A DNA stretch of 64,000 nucleotides. Origin: Psychrobacter sp. JCM 18902 (GTDB lineage Bacteria; Pseudomonadota; Gammaproteobacteria; Pseudomonadales; Moraxellaceae). The translations under genes were made by a program, and so were the position numbers. The notes beneath the pieces are model-generated. The model worked only from the letters and a program-made list of their open reading frames with translations. It ran no database searches and was not told the origin of the DNA. Location: assembly GCF_904846615.1 (NCBI RefSeq), contig NZ_CAJHBK010000001.1, positions 2,294,001-2,358,000 on the forward strand, in the 5' to 3' direction. Below, in pieces: positions 43,509 through 52,818 of this stretch (position 1 is the first letter of the stretch; each line of letters opens with the position of its first letter).

Positions 43509-44360
43509 ATGATAAATAGCAATAAAATCGCCTCGGTGGCAAGAGATGTACTGCTTGCTCCTATTTATCTTTATCAAGGGCGCAAAATTAAGCGTGATAC
43601 GGTACGTCTACCTGAGCCAAATGGTGAAAGGCACGGGCAAGTTCAATTAAATGACGCGATTGAGTCGCCAAAAGATGCGCACAAGCGAACATTAAACCTA
43701 ATGGTCGTTGGCGATTCGGCGGCGGCTGGCGTCGGTAGTGAGACGCAGCAAGAGGCGCTTGTCGGTAACTTAATTCCTGTTTTGACGCAGCAGTCTGCTA
43801 TCCAAAACCAGTTTGATATACTGAACTGGTCATTGCAAGCGACGACGGGGCATACCAGCTTTGATATCTTGCGTAGGCTTTATGTTCTACCCGCGCCTAG
43901 CCAGCAGCCTGTTGATGTGATGGTGCTGAGTGTCGGCGTCAACGACACCACCTCTAAAGTCTCTGTGGATAAATGGCAACAGCAAATTGAAAGTATTATC
44001 GCTATCGCTCAGCGTAAATTTGGCGTGCGAGAGTTGATTTTTTTAAGCCTACCGCCGATGGCACAAATGCCTGCGATACCTGCCCCGCTAAGTAACTTTG
44101 TGGGTGCTAAAGCCTCTATCCTTGATAACACGTTGCAGCAAGTTTGCGCCGCTCATGATAGTGTCACCTACATGGCCACTGACTTTCCACGAATGATAGC
44201 AGAGCATTCGAACGGTACTCCAATCGATATCAAAGTGATGTTTGCCAGTGACGGTTTTCATCCTAGCAGCCTCATGTATGGCTATTGGGCGCAGCAATTG
44301 TCAGAGTTGATTATACAGTTACTGAACCCTTCCCCTTCCGATGCTGAGTTGACTGATTAA
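43509..44360 (+). CDS. SGNH/GDSL-family hydrolase
   Basis: A 283-residue esterase-type protein. Block I is VVGDSAAAGVG, block III is SVGVNDTT with the Asn, and block V is DGFHPSS with Asp and His, so the catalytic set is complete. The N-terminal ARDVLLAPIYLYQGRK segment is partly hydrophobic but not a clear signal peptide. It begins four bases after the nadV stop with AGGATGG as ribosome site overlapping the nadV end, so it is translated from the nadM-nadV message. Whether it acts in NAD salvage is unknown. Confidence 0.85.
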   Translation: MINSNKIASVARDVLLAPIYLYQGRKIKRDTVRLPEPNGERHGQVQLNDAIESPKDAHKRTLNLMVVGDSAAAGVGSETQQEALVGNLIPVLTQQSAIQNQFDILNWSLQATTGHTSFDILRRLYVLPAPSQQPVDVMVLSVGVNDTTSKVSVDKWQQQIESIIAIAQRKFGVRELIFLSLPPMAQMPAIPAPLSNFVGAKASILDNTLQQVCAAHDSVTYMATDFPRMIAEHSNGTPIDIKVMFASDGFHPSSLMYGYWAQQLSELIIQLLNPSPSDAELTD

Positions 44361-44393
44361 GAACCATTGAGCCGTTACTTCTAAAAATTTAAA

Positions 44394-44428
44394 CAAAAAA
44401 AACCGCTGAATAGTCAGCGGTTTTTTTA
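44394..44428. terminator. Terminator after the nadM-nadV-SGNH operon
   Basis: AAAAAAACCGCTGA and TCAGCGGTTTTTTT around ATAG. The convergent rpmE2 ends 73 bases away, so it may serve both strands. Confidence 0.88.
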
Positions 44429-44500
44429 TGTTCTTAACACTATAGCTGTGCATGTTTGAAAAAACACATGCTCAAAATAATATCACGCAATACGTGTGAA

Positions 44501-44782
44501 TTATTCTGCAGCGTCAGTATCAGCAGCTTTCTTACGGCCACCAAATGCACCAAAGCGTTTGTTAAAGCTAGCAACACGGCCTTCAGTAGAAGTTTTGCGT
44601 TGTTCGCCAGTATAGAATGGATGCGACGCACTTGAGATATCAAGTGGGTAGTATGGATATTCTGACCCTTCGTATTCACGAGTGGTTTTGGTTTTAACGG
44701 TTGAACGAGTTAAGAAAAACACGTCAGCGTTAGTGTCATGGAATAAAACTTCTTGGTAATTAGGATGGATATCTTTACGCAT
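44501..44782 (-). CDS. rpmE2: Large ribosomal subunit protein L31 type B
   Basis: A 93-residue L31 paralogue of the zinc-free type. It starts [16 protein letters not shown], contains HPFYTGEQR and lacks the CxxC zinc ligands of type A L31. Such genes usually replace the zinc form when zinc is short and are repressed by Zur. I could not see a clear Zur site upstream. The last ten residues form an acidic Ala/Asp tail. Confidence 0.92.
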   Translation of the reverse strand: MRKDIHPNYQEVLFHDTNADVFFLTRSTVKTKTTREYEGSEYPYYPLDISSASHPFYTGEQRKTSTEGRVASFNKRFGAFGGRKKAADTDAAE

Positions 44783-45248
44783 AATAAACTCTCTATGTCC
44801 GATGTATGTATAGCACTCTTGAACACCATCTTAGACGATGTGTCAAACAAGTCATGACATACGTAACTGAGGCACTAAGGACATTGATAAGTATGGCAGC
44901 TGCGTCACTGGCTTATTCCAGCACCCAACACCATTCCTCTGCTCACTTAGCCTTTCCCCAGCGGGAAAATCAAAACGCGATTTTAACGGTTTTTACCGCT
45001 AGACGCAAGCAACAGTTGTGAGTGATATATGTGATAAGTTGTCACCAAAACCTCTATTTTGTTGAGAGGCATACGGTATATTAGTATAATATTAAATTAG
45101 TTAAAATAACCAATATACATTTTAATTTTAGATTTAGTTAATAATTTATTTTTGATATTCATCATTTGTTAATGATGATGGATACCGTCTGATGTCGCCT
45201 CATTAATCAAGCACCCACTATTTATAAACACTCAATAAGGACAATATA
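44783..45248. other. Intergenic region between rpmE2 and yceI
   Basis: Divergent promoter region. A near-consensus promoter toward yceI is at 45062-45090. A 71-codon plus-strand frame at 44806-45021 has no ribosome site, no recognisable family and an unlikely composition, and is not called as a gene. Confidence 0.55.
45062..45090 (+). promoter_or_regulatory. Sigma70-type promoter for yceI
   Basis: TTGAGA (45062-45067), a 17-base spacer and TATAAT (45085-45090). The start of transcription would leave an AT-rich leader of about 150 bases before the yceI ATG. Confidence 0.65.
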
Positions 45249-45872
45249 ATGATAAATACTGTTATGAAGAATAGCGCAAAAGCCCTGCTTATCAGCTCAG
45301 CACTGGCACTCACCACTGTTGCAGGTGCGGCATTACCTAGTCAATGGCAATTAGACGACTCGCACACCCGTGTGGGGTTTTCTGTCAATCACTTAGGATT
45401 TTCGACCACCATGGGTCATTTTAACGACGTCAAAGGGGTCGTAAATTACGATGTTAAAGCACCCAGTAAAACCAATATGAGCTTCACCATTGCAACTGAT
45501 AGCATTGACACCAATTGGGATGCACGTGATGAGCATTTAAAAAAGGCTGAATTTTTTAACGTCACCAAATATCCAACCATGACCTTTAAATCAACCAGCG
45601 TAAAATTTATAAATCCGCAACAAGCCAAGGTCACAGGTGACTTTACTATGTTAGGTCAAACCAAACCATTAACTTTGGATGTGACTTTGAATAAAATCGC
45701 CAACAGCCCTCTTACCAAAGAGCCAGTTATTGGCTTCCGTGCAACGGGTAATATTGATCGCGCAGCCTATGATATGACAGCTTTCGCAGATGGCATTACC
45801 ACCAATGTCCCGATCCAAATCGATGGTGAGTTGATAGAGAAAAAAGCGCAAACCAACAAAAAATCTAAATAA
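45249..45872 (+). CDS. yceI: YceI family periplasmic protein
   Basis: Periplasmic lipocalin-like protein thought to bind isoprenoid-type lipids; 207 residues. The Sec signal peptide ends near TVAGA-ALPSQW (about residue 27). The fold's signatures WQLDDSHTRVGFSVNHLGFS, DARDEHLKKAEFFNVTKYPTM and the Gly-rich C-terminal strands are present. TAAGGACAATATA lies before the ATG. Physiological role not established. Confidence 0.9.
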   Translation: MINTVMKNSAKALLISSALALTTVAGAALPSQWQLDDSHTRVGFSVNHLGFSTTMGHFNDVKGVVNYDVKAPSKTNMSFTIATDSIDTNWDARDEHLKKAEFFNVTKYPTMTFKSTSVKFINPQQAKVTGDFTMLGQTKPLTLDVTLNKIANSPLTKEPVIGFRATGNIDRAAYDMTAFADGITTNVPIQIDGELIEKKAQTNKKSK

Positions 45873-45919
45873 GTCTAATTTTTAGCCAAGCACAAATCGC
45901 TACCTCCTCTACATACTCT

Positions 45920-45952
45920 AAAAAAAGCAGCCATTATGATGGCTGCTTTTTT
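45920..45952 (+). terminator. yceI terminator
   Basis: AAAAAAGCAGCCAT-TATG-ATGGCTGCTTTTTT, a perfect stem with T run 47 bases past the yceI stop. It is nearly identical to the terminator at 47226-47257. Confidence 0.88.
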
Positions 45953-46100
45953 GACAATAATGAATCAACTCACTCGACATTTATATATATTCAATAAATC
46001 GCATAAATACTTTCCATTTGCTTGTTAACCTCAGTTTTTATTGCTATATTCATATATACGGATTTACGAATATAACACATAACGCTGAGGGAGCAGAAAG

Positions 46101-47189
46101 ATGGATACAGTACAGGTAGACTTTGCCGAGATAAATAAAGACTGGGATAACAACATCGCTGATTATCACTTTGATATTTATCACTTATCTGGTTGGATTG
46201 CTGCGTCAGCTATTGTAGATAAAGGCACTCCTCAAGGAGTGATTGCCACTTATAACAATAAAAAGATCTTTTTGCCTCTCATTATAAGAGAAATCGACTC
46301 AGAGCATTGGGATGCGACTTCTACTTATGGTTACGGCGGTCCTGTCATGGACAAGTCTCTCACTGATGCCGAATTAGACATAATATTGGCAGAAGTAAGG
46401 GGCTTTCTCTTAGCAAAAGGCTGTGTATCTTTATTCATGCGACTGCATCCAATCATCAATAAAGAGTGGCTACCAACGGTCGGCAAAGCACTCACTCATG
46501 GATTGACATTGATGTCTGACTTGAGTAAATCTGAAGAGGAGCACTGGAGCGAGACTCAAAATCGTCATCGTAGAGGCATTAAAAAAGCCTTAAAAATGGA
46601 TGTCGTGACAAAAATTGAGCGCTTAACCAGAGAGAATGCAGTGATGTTTTCCAATATTTACAAAGAAACGATGGCGCAGGTGAAGGCAGATCAGTACTAC
46701 TTCTTTGATGATGATTACTTTTTTAATTTGCTCGAAAATCTGCAAGACAGAATACTACTGATAACTGCCTATCAGGATAATAAAGCCATTGGCTCCTCTA
46801 TCTACACGATCTGCAAAGAATCGGGCATTATGCAATTTCATCTCGGAGGCACGCTCAACGCCTATACCCATCTACAACCTTCCAAACTCATTACCCATGT
46901 GGCTCGTGATTGGGGCAGAACCAATCATTATAAATTACTGCATCTTGGCGGCGGCGTAGGCTCTAATCTAGATTCTTTGTATGAGTATAAAAAGGGGTTT
47001 AGCTCACAAGAGTTATTATTCAAAACCTATAGACTCGTCGTTAATCCAGCAAAATACGCAGCATTAGTCGCTGATAGCTGGTTCACCGAAAATGATTTAC
47101 GCTCCGACTTTTTCCCTCTATATAGAAAAGAGCCTACTAAAGAAACTATCTTGGAGACTGAACAAGCTGAAGCTTTGGCAGATATTTGA
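46101..47189 (+). CDS. FemAB-like / GNAT-fold acyltransferase
   Basis: A 362-residue protein of the FemAB/BioF2-type superfamily. The N-terminal half has YHLSGWIAA and the STYGYGGPVM loop. The C-terminal half has the RHRRGIKKALKM segment, then YKETMAQVKADQYYFF and a GGTLNAY...LLHLGGGVGSN core, as in aminoacyltransferases that act on peptidoglycan or similar acceptors. No membrane segment or signal. GAGGGAGCAG lies before the ATG. It stands alone, flanked by two nearly identical terminators. The acceptor is unknown. Confidence 0.78.
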   Translation: MDTVQVDFAEINKDWDNNIADYHFDIYHLSGWIAASAIVDKGTPQGVIATYNNKKIFLPLIIREIDSEHWDATSTYGYGGPVMDKSLTDAELDIILAEVRGFLLAKGCVSLFMRLHPIINKEWLPTVGKALTHGLTLMSDLSKSEEEHWSETQNRHRRGIKKALKMDVVTKIERLTRENAVMFSNIYKETMAQVKADQYYFFDDDYFFNLLENLQDRILLITAYQDNKAIGSSIYTICKESGIMQFHLGGTLNAYTHLQPSKLITHVARDWGRTNHYKLLHLGGGVGSNLDSLYEYKKGFSSQELLFKTYRLVVNPAKYAALVADSWFTENDLRSDFFPLYRKEPTKETILETEQAEALADI

Positions 47190-47225
47190 TCGCGTTATTT
47201 TACGATTCTAATCAGTCAAGCCAAT

Positions 47226-47257
47226 AAAAAAGCAGCCATTACAATGGCTGCTTTTTT
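47226..47257. terminator. Terminator after the FemAB-like gene
   Basis: AAAAAGCAGCCATT-ACA-ATGGCTGCTTTTTT. It lies between convergent genes and can serve both strands. Confidence 0.88.
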
Positions 47258-47298
47258 GATGCTAATTGTCTTTCATTTCGGTAGACAATGGGCTTACT

Positions 47299-47733
47299 TT
47301 ACTTGGTTTTGACGATATGCCAAACGCCCAGTTTATTGTCGCCATCTTTATCGCCCACCTTTGTATCATTGGCATAGAAATATAACGGTTTACCATTTAC
47401 CGCCCATTGATACTTGCCATCTTCGCGTTGAAATGCTGCAAACTGCCCTGACGCTTTGGCATTACTCGGTGCCATAAATGCTGGCCAAGCAATTAGACAG
47501 GCACTACCACACTCTGATTTATTCATCCCATCTTTGTCAAAGGTATATAAGGTCATGTGATTGCTTGCATCGACTAACATGCCGTTTTTACTCGCGACTG
47601 GCGCGGTATTTTTATTGGTGGCTTGTACATCATGCATGCCAGAATCATCATTGCCGAATACATTGTTTAATGTAGTACAACCAGTAAGCGTTAAAACACC
47701 GGTGAGAGCCGATAATATAAGCATACGTTTCAT
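47299..47733 (-). CDS. Secreted-repeat (COG4315-type) lipoprotein
   Basis: A 144-residue lipoprotein. The signal peptide MKRMLILSALTGVLTLTGC ends in the lipobox LTGC. The mature part has the two repeats of the family: a LVDASNHMTLYTFDKD unit followed by a CGSACLIAWPAF unit, and a second YQWAVNGKPLYFYANDT unit. The role is unknown; related proteins are small cell-surface lipoproteins. Start at 47733 is chosen because AAGGAAG is just upstream; the frame is open 21 codons further. Confidence 0.86.
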   Translation of the reverse strand: MKRMLILSALTGVLTLTGCTTLNNVFGNDDSGMHDVQATNKNTAPVASKNGMLVDASNHMTLYTFDKDGMNKSECGSACLIAWPAFMAPSNAKASGQFAAFQREDGKYQWAVNGKPLYFYANDTKVGDKDGDNKLGVWHIVKTK

Positions 47734-48233
47734 AATAACTTCCTTGTCATTTTGATTGTGATTATCATCATAAGTTTTTATTTGGATTTTTCTCATCGTC
47801 AGATGATTTCAACGGCAAAAAAAACCTACCGCTGACTTCAAGCAGTTTTAATATAGCATATGCAACAGCGCAGTCGTTTCTATCCCTATATAAATTTACA
47901 AAAGCTTATGTATTTGCAAATTGGTTAAACTGGCATAGCCATTCATTGACAAAACTCACCTATCTACTTACGTATTTGCCATCATATTGGTTGTCATTTT
48001 TCGTAGAATACCCTATACAGATTAAGAATTACTACACAATGATAAATATGACCCTTGCGGCTTCATATGCATATTGAACTTGACGTCCTTTGCACGCATA
48101 TCAATAATTATAAACGGCTTAGAACAAGATCCATTAGGACAAATTTTTTAACATAAGATTTTTAGAGCAAAACATTTAACAAATACACCGAGCATGACCT
48201 GCTGTAACTGCTATTAAGGATATAACAACGACA
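47734..48233. other. Intergenic region with no identified gene
   Basis: About 500 AT-rich bases between the divergent lipoprotein and FAD-enzyme genes. No RNA gene or clear promoter was recognised. Confidence 0.5.
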
Positions 48234-49850
48234 ATGACTCACTCTTTCATTAAAAACCCAGTGAAAAACCAAGCGCACTCTGCCAAACGTGTCGGTATTC
48301 TTGGTGGTGGTACGGCAGGAGCAACCATTGCTATTCGCCTTGCGGCATTGGGGCTTGAAACTTATGTATTTGAAAAAAACAAATCGCTGATTGATGGTCC
48401 ACCGATGTGTCACTTGCATGCTGGCGGCAATCTATACCGCGAAATTCCTGATGAAGATTGTGTGGCTCTCCTCAAACAATGTATCGATATATTGCGCCTT
48501 TATCCTTATACCATCGATGTTCGCCCAACAGTATTTGCTGTGCCAACCCGCGATGAAGGCTTGCCAGAAGATTTGCTACCACGTCTTGATATCTTGACTG
48601 GTGCGTATCGTAAGCTTATCGCCGAAGATGCTAATAACAAAGTGTTGGGCGAACCTGAAAACTATTATCAGCTTTATAGCCATGAGCAACTCATTGCGCT
48701 GTCAGAACGTGAACAAGTCACTGTACCGCGGTCGGTTGATGAATGGATGATACCAGTAGCTAAGTATTTGGACTTAAATAAAGTCAAGTTTCCACTGATT
48801 GTCGTGCAAGAGTACGGCTGGAATATTTTTCGCTTGGCAGCCTCTGCGCAATTGGCATTAGCAGATTATGAGCATGCACACGTCTTTACCGATACACAGG
48901 TTAAGCAAGTCATGCCTGTTGATTGTGAAAATTGCTCAAACGCAGACCATCATGTTACTAAATGGCGTATTGATTATCAGCGAGCTGCCAGCTCTGAAAC
49001 TCAGCTTACAATCGAATCTGAGACCAAAAATACAACCGAATCTATCGAAGTGGATTACTTAATCAATGCTTGCGGTTTTCGTACTGGCGTCATCGACGAT
49101 ATGGTCGGGGTCAAAGTCACGCGTATGGTCGAGTTTAAATCGTCTTATATTACCCACTGGGATAATACCGGCGGACAGATACCAGAGATTATCGTTTATG
49201 GCAGTCGCGGCACACCAGAAGGCATGGCACAACTCACACCTTACCCCGGTGGTTATTTTCAAATACATGGCATGAGCAAATTTATCACGCTATTCGATGA
49301 TGGCTTGGTCGCCTCTAGCAAAGACAGCGCCCAACCTAAGCTGCCGCCGCAGTATATGCACTACATCGAAGATGGCTGGGATAAAGCACCGTTACAAGCG
49401 CGTAGTCAGCAAGCGATTGATTATGTGGCGGAGTTTGTACCGACCTTCCATAGCGCACGTACGGTCGGTAACGCGCTATATGGTGGGCAGCAAATTCCCG
49501 GTGAGGACGATACGCTGCGAGTGGCTGATGTAAGCTTGTACTCTAATATTCGCTATGCTCGTGCGGAAAACGTCAAAGCATCATCAACTTTGATTGCTGC
49601 CGATCAAATCGTTGATGAATTGACTGAACTTGGCTTAATTGATCATGACACGCCAGCCAACCGCAATCGTTATGCTCATAATTGGGCGTATTTGACAAAA
49701 CACGATAGCGTGGCGATTGATGAATTCGCGCGTACACTGGCTGAGCAACGAGGCTTTCCATTGGCAATGGCTGATGTGAATCACGGTATTGGCGAGACAA
49801 CTTTAAAGGGTTTCAACACGGTTAATGATGCAAGTGCTACTGAGATATAA
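48234..49850 (+). CDS. FAD-dependent oxidoreductase of unknown substrate
   Basis: A 538-residue flavoprotein. The dinucleotide-binding motif GILGGGTAGATIAIRLAALG (about 22-41) ends in the acidic FEK. A second conserved piece, LINACGFRTGVID, lies near residue 280, where FAD monooxygenase-like folds close the FAD site. The layout recalls the flavin halogenase/monooxygenase fold, but I do not see the halogenase WxWxIP motif. No signal peptide. AAGGATAT lies 11 bases before the ATG. The C-terminal 100 residues are helical and Ala-rich. Substrate unknown; no cofactor partner nearby. Confidence 0.75.
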   Translation: MTHSFIKNPVKNQAHSAKRVGILGGGTAGATIAIRLAALGLETYVFEKNKSLIDGPPMCHLHAGGNLYREIPDEDCVALLKQCIDILRLYPYTIDVRPTVFAVPTRDEGLPEDLLPRLDILTGAYRKLIAEDANNKVLGEPENYYQLYSHEQLIALSEREQVTVPRSVDEWMIPVAKYLDLNKVKFPLIVVQEYGWNIFRLAASAQLALADYEHAHVFTDTQVKQVMPVDCENCSNADHHVTKWRIDYQRAASSETQLTIESETKNTTESIEVDYLINACGFRTGVIDDMVGVKVTRMVEFKSSYITHWDNTGGQIPEIIVYGSRGTPEGMAQLTPYPGGYFQIHGMSKFITLFDDGLVASSKDSAQPKLPPQYMHYIEDGWDKAPLQARSQQAIDYVAEFVPTFHSARTVGNALYGGQQIPGEDDTLRVADVSLYSNIRYARAENVKASSTLIAADQIVDELTELGLIDHDTPANRNRYAHNWAYLTKHDSVAIDEFARTLAEQRGFPLAMADVNHGIGETTLKGFNTVNDASATEI

Positions 49851-49873
49851 AAAGCGTTCTATTAAAAATTGAA

Positions 49874-49921
49874 CAAAAAAAAGGAGAGAATGGCTAACGA
49901 TCAGCCCTTCTCTCCTTTTTT
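49874..49921. terminator. Bidirectional terminator
   Basis: A 15-bp stem (AAAAAAGGAGAGAA with TTCTCTCCTTTTTT) topped by a small GGCT/AGCC stem. It lies between the convergent FAD-enzyme and LOG genes. Confidence 0.87.
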
Positions 49922-49988
49922 AAAGATGAAACATTTATATATAAAAGCATTTACAGATCAAAGCATTTATAAATAAGAATATGTACTC

Positions 49989-50666
49989 TTAATTACCAGC
50001 CATTCTTTCAGTATCGACTGCATCGTCTATTTTTACGACTGTTTTTAATAGCTCAATGGCTTCATTAATCGTGTTACATACCACCAAACGCTCCAGATCT
50101 TCTTGCTTCATAAAACCTTGGTCAGCCGTATATTTTAAGTGCTCGATCATACGATCATAGAAACCATTGATATTCAAAATAATCATCGGTTTTTCATGTT
50201 GATAGAGCTGACGCCAAGTAGCGATTTCCATAATTTCTTCTAAGGTACCAAGCCCGCCCGGCAAGGTAATAAAAGCATCTGCATACTCCGCCATCACGGT
50301 TTTGCGAGTGTGCATGGTATCTGTCAGATGCAGGCGAGTCAGCTGCTCATGAGCAATCTCATGTTTGAGCATAAAGGTTGGAATCACACCGACCGCTTGC
50401 GCGCCGCCTTGAATCACCTCATCTGCAACGGCACCCATCAGCCCGATGCTCGCACCGCCGTAGACCAAACCCATGCCATTGTCAGCAAGCGCACTACCCA
50501 GCTCGCGGGCTGCCTGCTCGTAGACTTCATTATTGCCCAAACGCGAACCACAATAAACCGCTACCAACGGCATCGTTAACGTTGATTTATCCACTGCTTT
50601 TTCAATATTGGTAATGTCTTGACTGGTAATGACTTCATAAGTGTCATTGTTAATTTTCATTTGCAT
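49989..50666 (-). CDS. LOG family protein (Rossmann-fold nucleotide phosphoribohydrolase)
   Basis: A 225-residue protein of the LOG/TIGR00730 family. Motifs: VYCGSRLGNN, GLVYGGASIGLMG and the signature LPGGLGTLEE with the catalytic Glu. The plant members release cytokinin bases; bacterial members probably cleave AMP-type nucleotides. The N-terminal 30 residues are extra. AAGGAAGC lies before the ATG. Confidence 0.87.
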   Translation of the reverse strand: MQMKINNDTYEVITSQDITNIEKAVDKSTLTMPLVAVYCGSRLGNNEVYEQAARELGSALADNGMGLVYGGASIGLMGAVADEVIQGGAQAVGVIPTFMLKHEIAHEQLTRLHLTDTMHTRKTVMAEYADAFITLPGGLGTLEEIMEIATWRQLYQHEKPMIILNINGFYDRMIEHLKYTADQGFMKQEDLERLVVCNTINEAIELLKTVVKIDDAVDTERMAGN

Positions 50667-50812
50667 ATAGCTTCCTTAATTTTTATATCGATTGTTTTTG
50701 TTAACTACTCGTTAAAACCCTAATGGATAATACCACCCAAGATAAATAGCATAGAACTTGAAAGTCACAATTGAACGCCTTGCTTGCCAGCATTTATCTT
50801 AACATAAGCGAT

Positions 50813-50875
50813 GCTATCAGGTGGCTATCAGGTGGCTATCAGGTGGCTATCAGGTGGCTATCAGGTGGTTATCAG
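50813..50875. repeat. 11-bp tandem repeat, 5.7 copies
   Basis: The unit GCTATCAGGTG occurs five times without error (50813-50867), followed by a degenerate GTTATCAG. It lies between the divergent LOG and hydrolase genes, about 120 bases before the plus-strand start. It has the hallmarks of a variable-number repeat. No gene was found in 50667-50996. Confidence 0.95.
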
Positions 50876-50996
50876 CTAATTTAAGCGGTTTATCACTACG
50901 TAATGACTACATTTTAAGAGCAAATTATTGATAAATAATTGCAAATAAATAACCACTCCACACCGCATAGAACCCTAACAATATGAAGGTTAAAGC

Positions 50997-51887
50997 ATGG
51001 AAAATAAACAGTATCAGGCGGATATTTATTCACTGAGTATCGTGACTGAGCGCAATCAGGCATTGGCAGCGACTGTCTATCGCCCTAAAAACGAGGTAAA
51101 AAAAGCGGTTATGCTCGCGCCAGCAACGGGTATCAAGCGCCAGTTTTATCACAATTTTGCCACTCACTTAGCAGAAAATGGCTTTGGTGTACTAACCTTT
51201 GACAATGAAGGCATCGGTGAATCGCTGTCGTCTGCATTGGCTAAATGCGATGCATCGCTGATTAGCTGGGGTCGCCATGACATGCCAGCCGTCCTTGATG
51301 CGTTGCAAGATGAATTTGCCAACGCCACTTATCATTTAATTGGTCATAGTGCAGGCGGGCAGCTGATTGGTTTGATGCCAAATTATAGTGCGCTCGCTTC
51401 AGTGTTCAATGTCGCCTGCTCATCAGGTCGTATTAAAAATATGAGCATGCCTTATAAACTCAAAGCGATAGGGTTTATGGATGCCTTTATTCCACTCGCC
51501 AACTTGACGTTAGGGTACACGCCGTCAGATAAAATTGGTATGGGCGAACCGCTACCACGGGGCGTGTCTCGGCAGTGGCGCGAATGGTGTAATGGCGCAG
51601 GCTATATCAAAACAGCCTTTGGCAAAAGTATACAAACGCACTTTTATGATGACATTACTATGCCATCATTATGGCTGGGGTTTAGTGATGATGATATTGC
51701 CAATAGCAAAAATATGGATGATATGATTCGTGTTTTTACTAAAATGCCAGTCGAAAAGCAGTTTTTAGATCCCAAAGACTTTGGTCTAAACAGCATCGGT
51801 CATATGCGCTATTTTAGTAGCAGAACCAACGCTAAAGCACCGCAGCTTTGGCAAATGGTGGTTGATTGGCTAGCTAAGCAGCAATAA
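50997..51887 (+). CDS. Alpha/beta hydrolase family protein
   Basis: A 296-residue cytoplasmic protein. VMLAPATGIKRQFYHNFATHL gives the first strand region, FDNEGIGESLS follows, and the nucleophile motif is LIGHSAGGQLIG. Acid in LGFSDDDIANS and histidine in SIGHMRYF are plausible. The WREWCNGAGY and KAIGFMDAF segments are typical of a small group of uncharacterised proteobacterial hydrolases. AAGGTTAAAG lies before the ATG. Confidence 0.82.
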   Translation: MENKQYQADIYSLSIVTERNQALAATVYRPKNEVKKAVMLAPATGIKRQFYHNFATHLAENGFGVLTFDNEGIGESLSSALAKCDASLISWGRHDMPAVLDALQDEFANATYHLIGHSAGGQLIGLMPNYSALASVFNVACSSGRIKNMSMPYKLKAIGFMDAFIPLANLTLGYTPSDKIGMGEPLPRGVSRQWREWCNGAGYIKTAFGKSIQTHFYDDITMPSLWLGFSDDDIANSKNMDDMIRVFTKMPVEKQFLDPKDFGLNSIGHMRYFSSRTNAKAPQLWQMVVDWLAKQQ

Positions 51888-51923
51888 GCTCGGTTTAGTT
51901 AATCCATTCAAGTACAATTCTAT

Positions 51924-52610
51924 TTAGGGCGTATTTTTTGCTGCCTGTTCTACTTTGACACGCTTGGTTAAGGCAGAATAAAGCGACGGCTGCATATTAT
52001 GGATATTACCTAGCATCCATTTTACGTAGCTGATTGGCACGTCTTTAATCAGCGTGCCCTTATGTTTGCCAAAGGGCATTTTGCTCACTGGATTGGCTTT
52101 ATTGGCGATAGCATGGACAGCAGCAAAATCCGTCGGTGCAATGGCTAGGCGCTCGCAGCACGCCTGATAAAGCAGATAACACATACGCGCATCACCCAGC
52201 GCATCATGAGCGGCAATCGTCATCCTGCTTGCTTCCTCTTTGCCTAATAATTGCTCGATACATTTGGACTGACCATAAGCACTCCACTCTGGAAAAGCCA
52301 CACGCGCCAGCCGCACCGTACATATCAACTTAGTAGACGGACTGCCAATAACCCGCCAATCAAAGCGGACATTATGACCAATCAAATACTGCGGCAACTC
52401 AAACGCCTTTAAATCAAAGCGCTCAAGACCAGCGACATCATCATCAGTAATGCCATGAATTCTAATGACAACTGGTGATATCGAACGACCACTATTAAAG
52501 TACTTCATCCACTCAAAACCCGTCATCGCATTAATAGTCGCCACTTGAATCGGACGCGGATCACGACCTTGATCGGTTTCGGTATCGATAATCAGCGCAG
52601 TGTCAGTCAT
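51924..52610 (-). CDS. DnaQ-like 3'-5' exonuclease, ExoX type
   Basis: A 228-residue DEDDh exonuclease. ExoI is IIDTETDQG with Asp and Glu, ExoII is LIGHNVRFDWRV, and ExoIII is AAHDALGDARM with His and Asp. The C-terminal 50 residues, KMPFGKHKGTLIKDVP and YVKWML, form the small domain attached to exodeoxyribonuclease X-like proteins. It degrades single-stranded or frayed DNA by analogy. Confidence 0.86.
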   Translation of the reverse strand: MTDTALIIDTETDQGRDPRPIQVATINAMTGFEWMKYFNSGRSISPVVIRIHGITDDDVAGLERFDLKAFELPQYLIGHNVRFDWRVIGSPSTKLICTVRLARVAFPEWSAYGQSKCIEQLLGKEEASRMTIAAHDALGDARMCYLLYQACCERLAIAPTDFAAVHAIANKANPVSKMPFGKHKGTLIKDVPISYVKWMLGNIHNMQPSLYSALTKRVKVEQAAKNTP

Positions 52611-52818
52611 AAAAGTTCAGCCATAGATAACAATAATAGATAGCAATAATAGATAGCAACATTGGTATTTTATGCAACGTTTTAAAAATACGTAAACTTT
52701 AAAAGAAGCGTTATATTTATGGGGATAAAAACTAGAGATAACAATGGCATACAAAGAATAGACGACTTCACTTATATAATAATAAGAAAAACTAATTTCA
52801 AAAACTAAAGAGAGATAG

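Noticed and set aside
44806..45021. 71-codon plus-strand frame between rpmE2 and yceI
   Set aside because: No ribosome site, no recognisable family and unusual composition; it lies in a promoter region.
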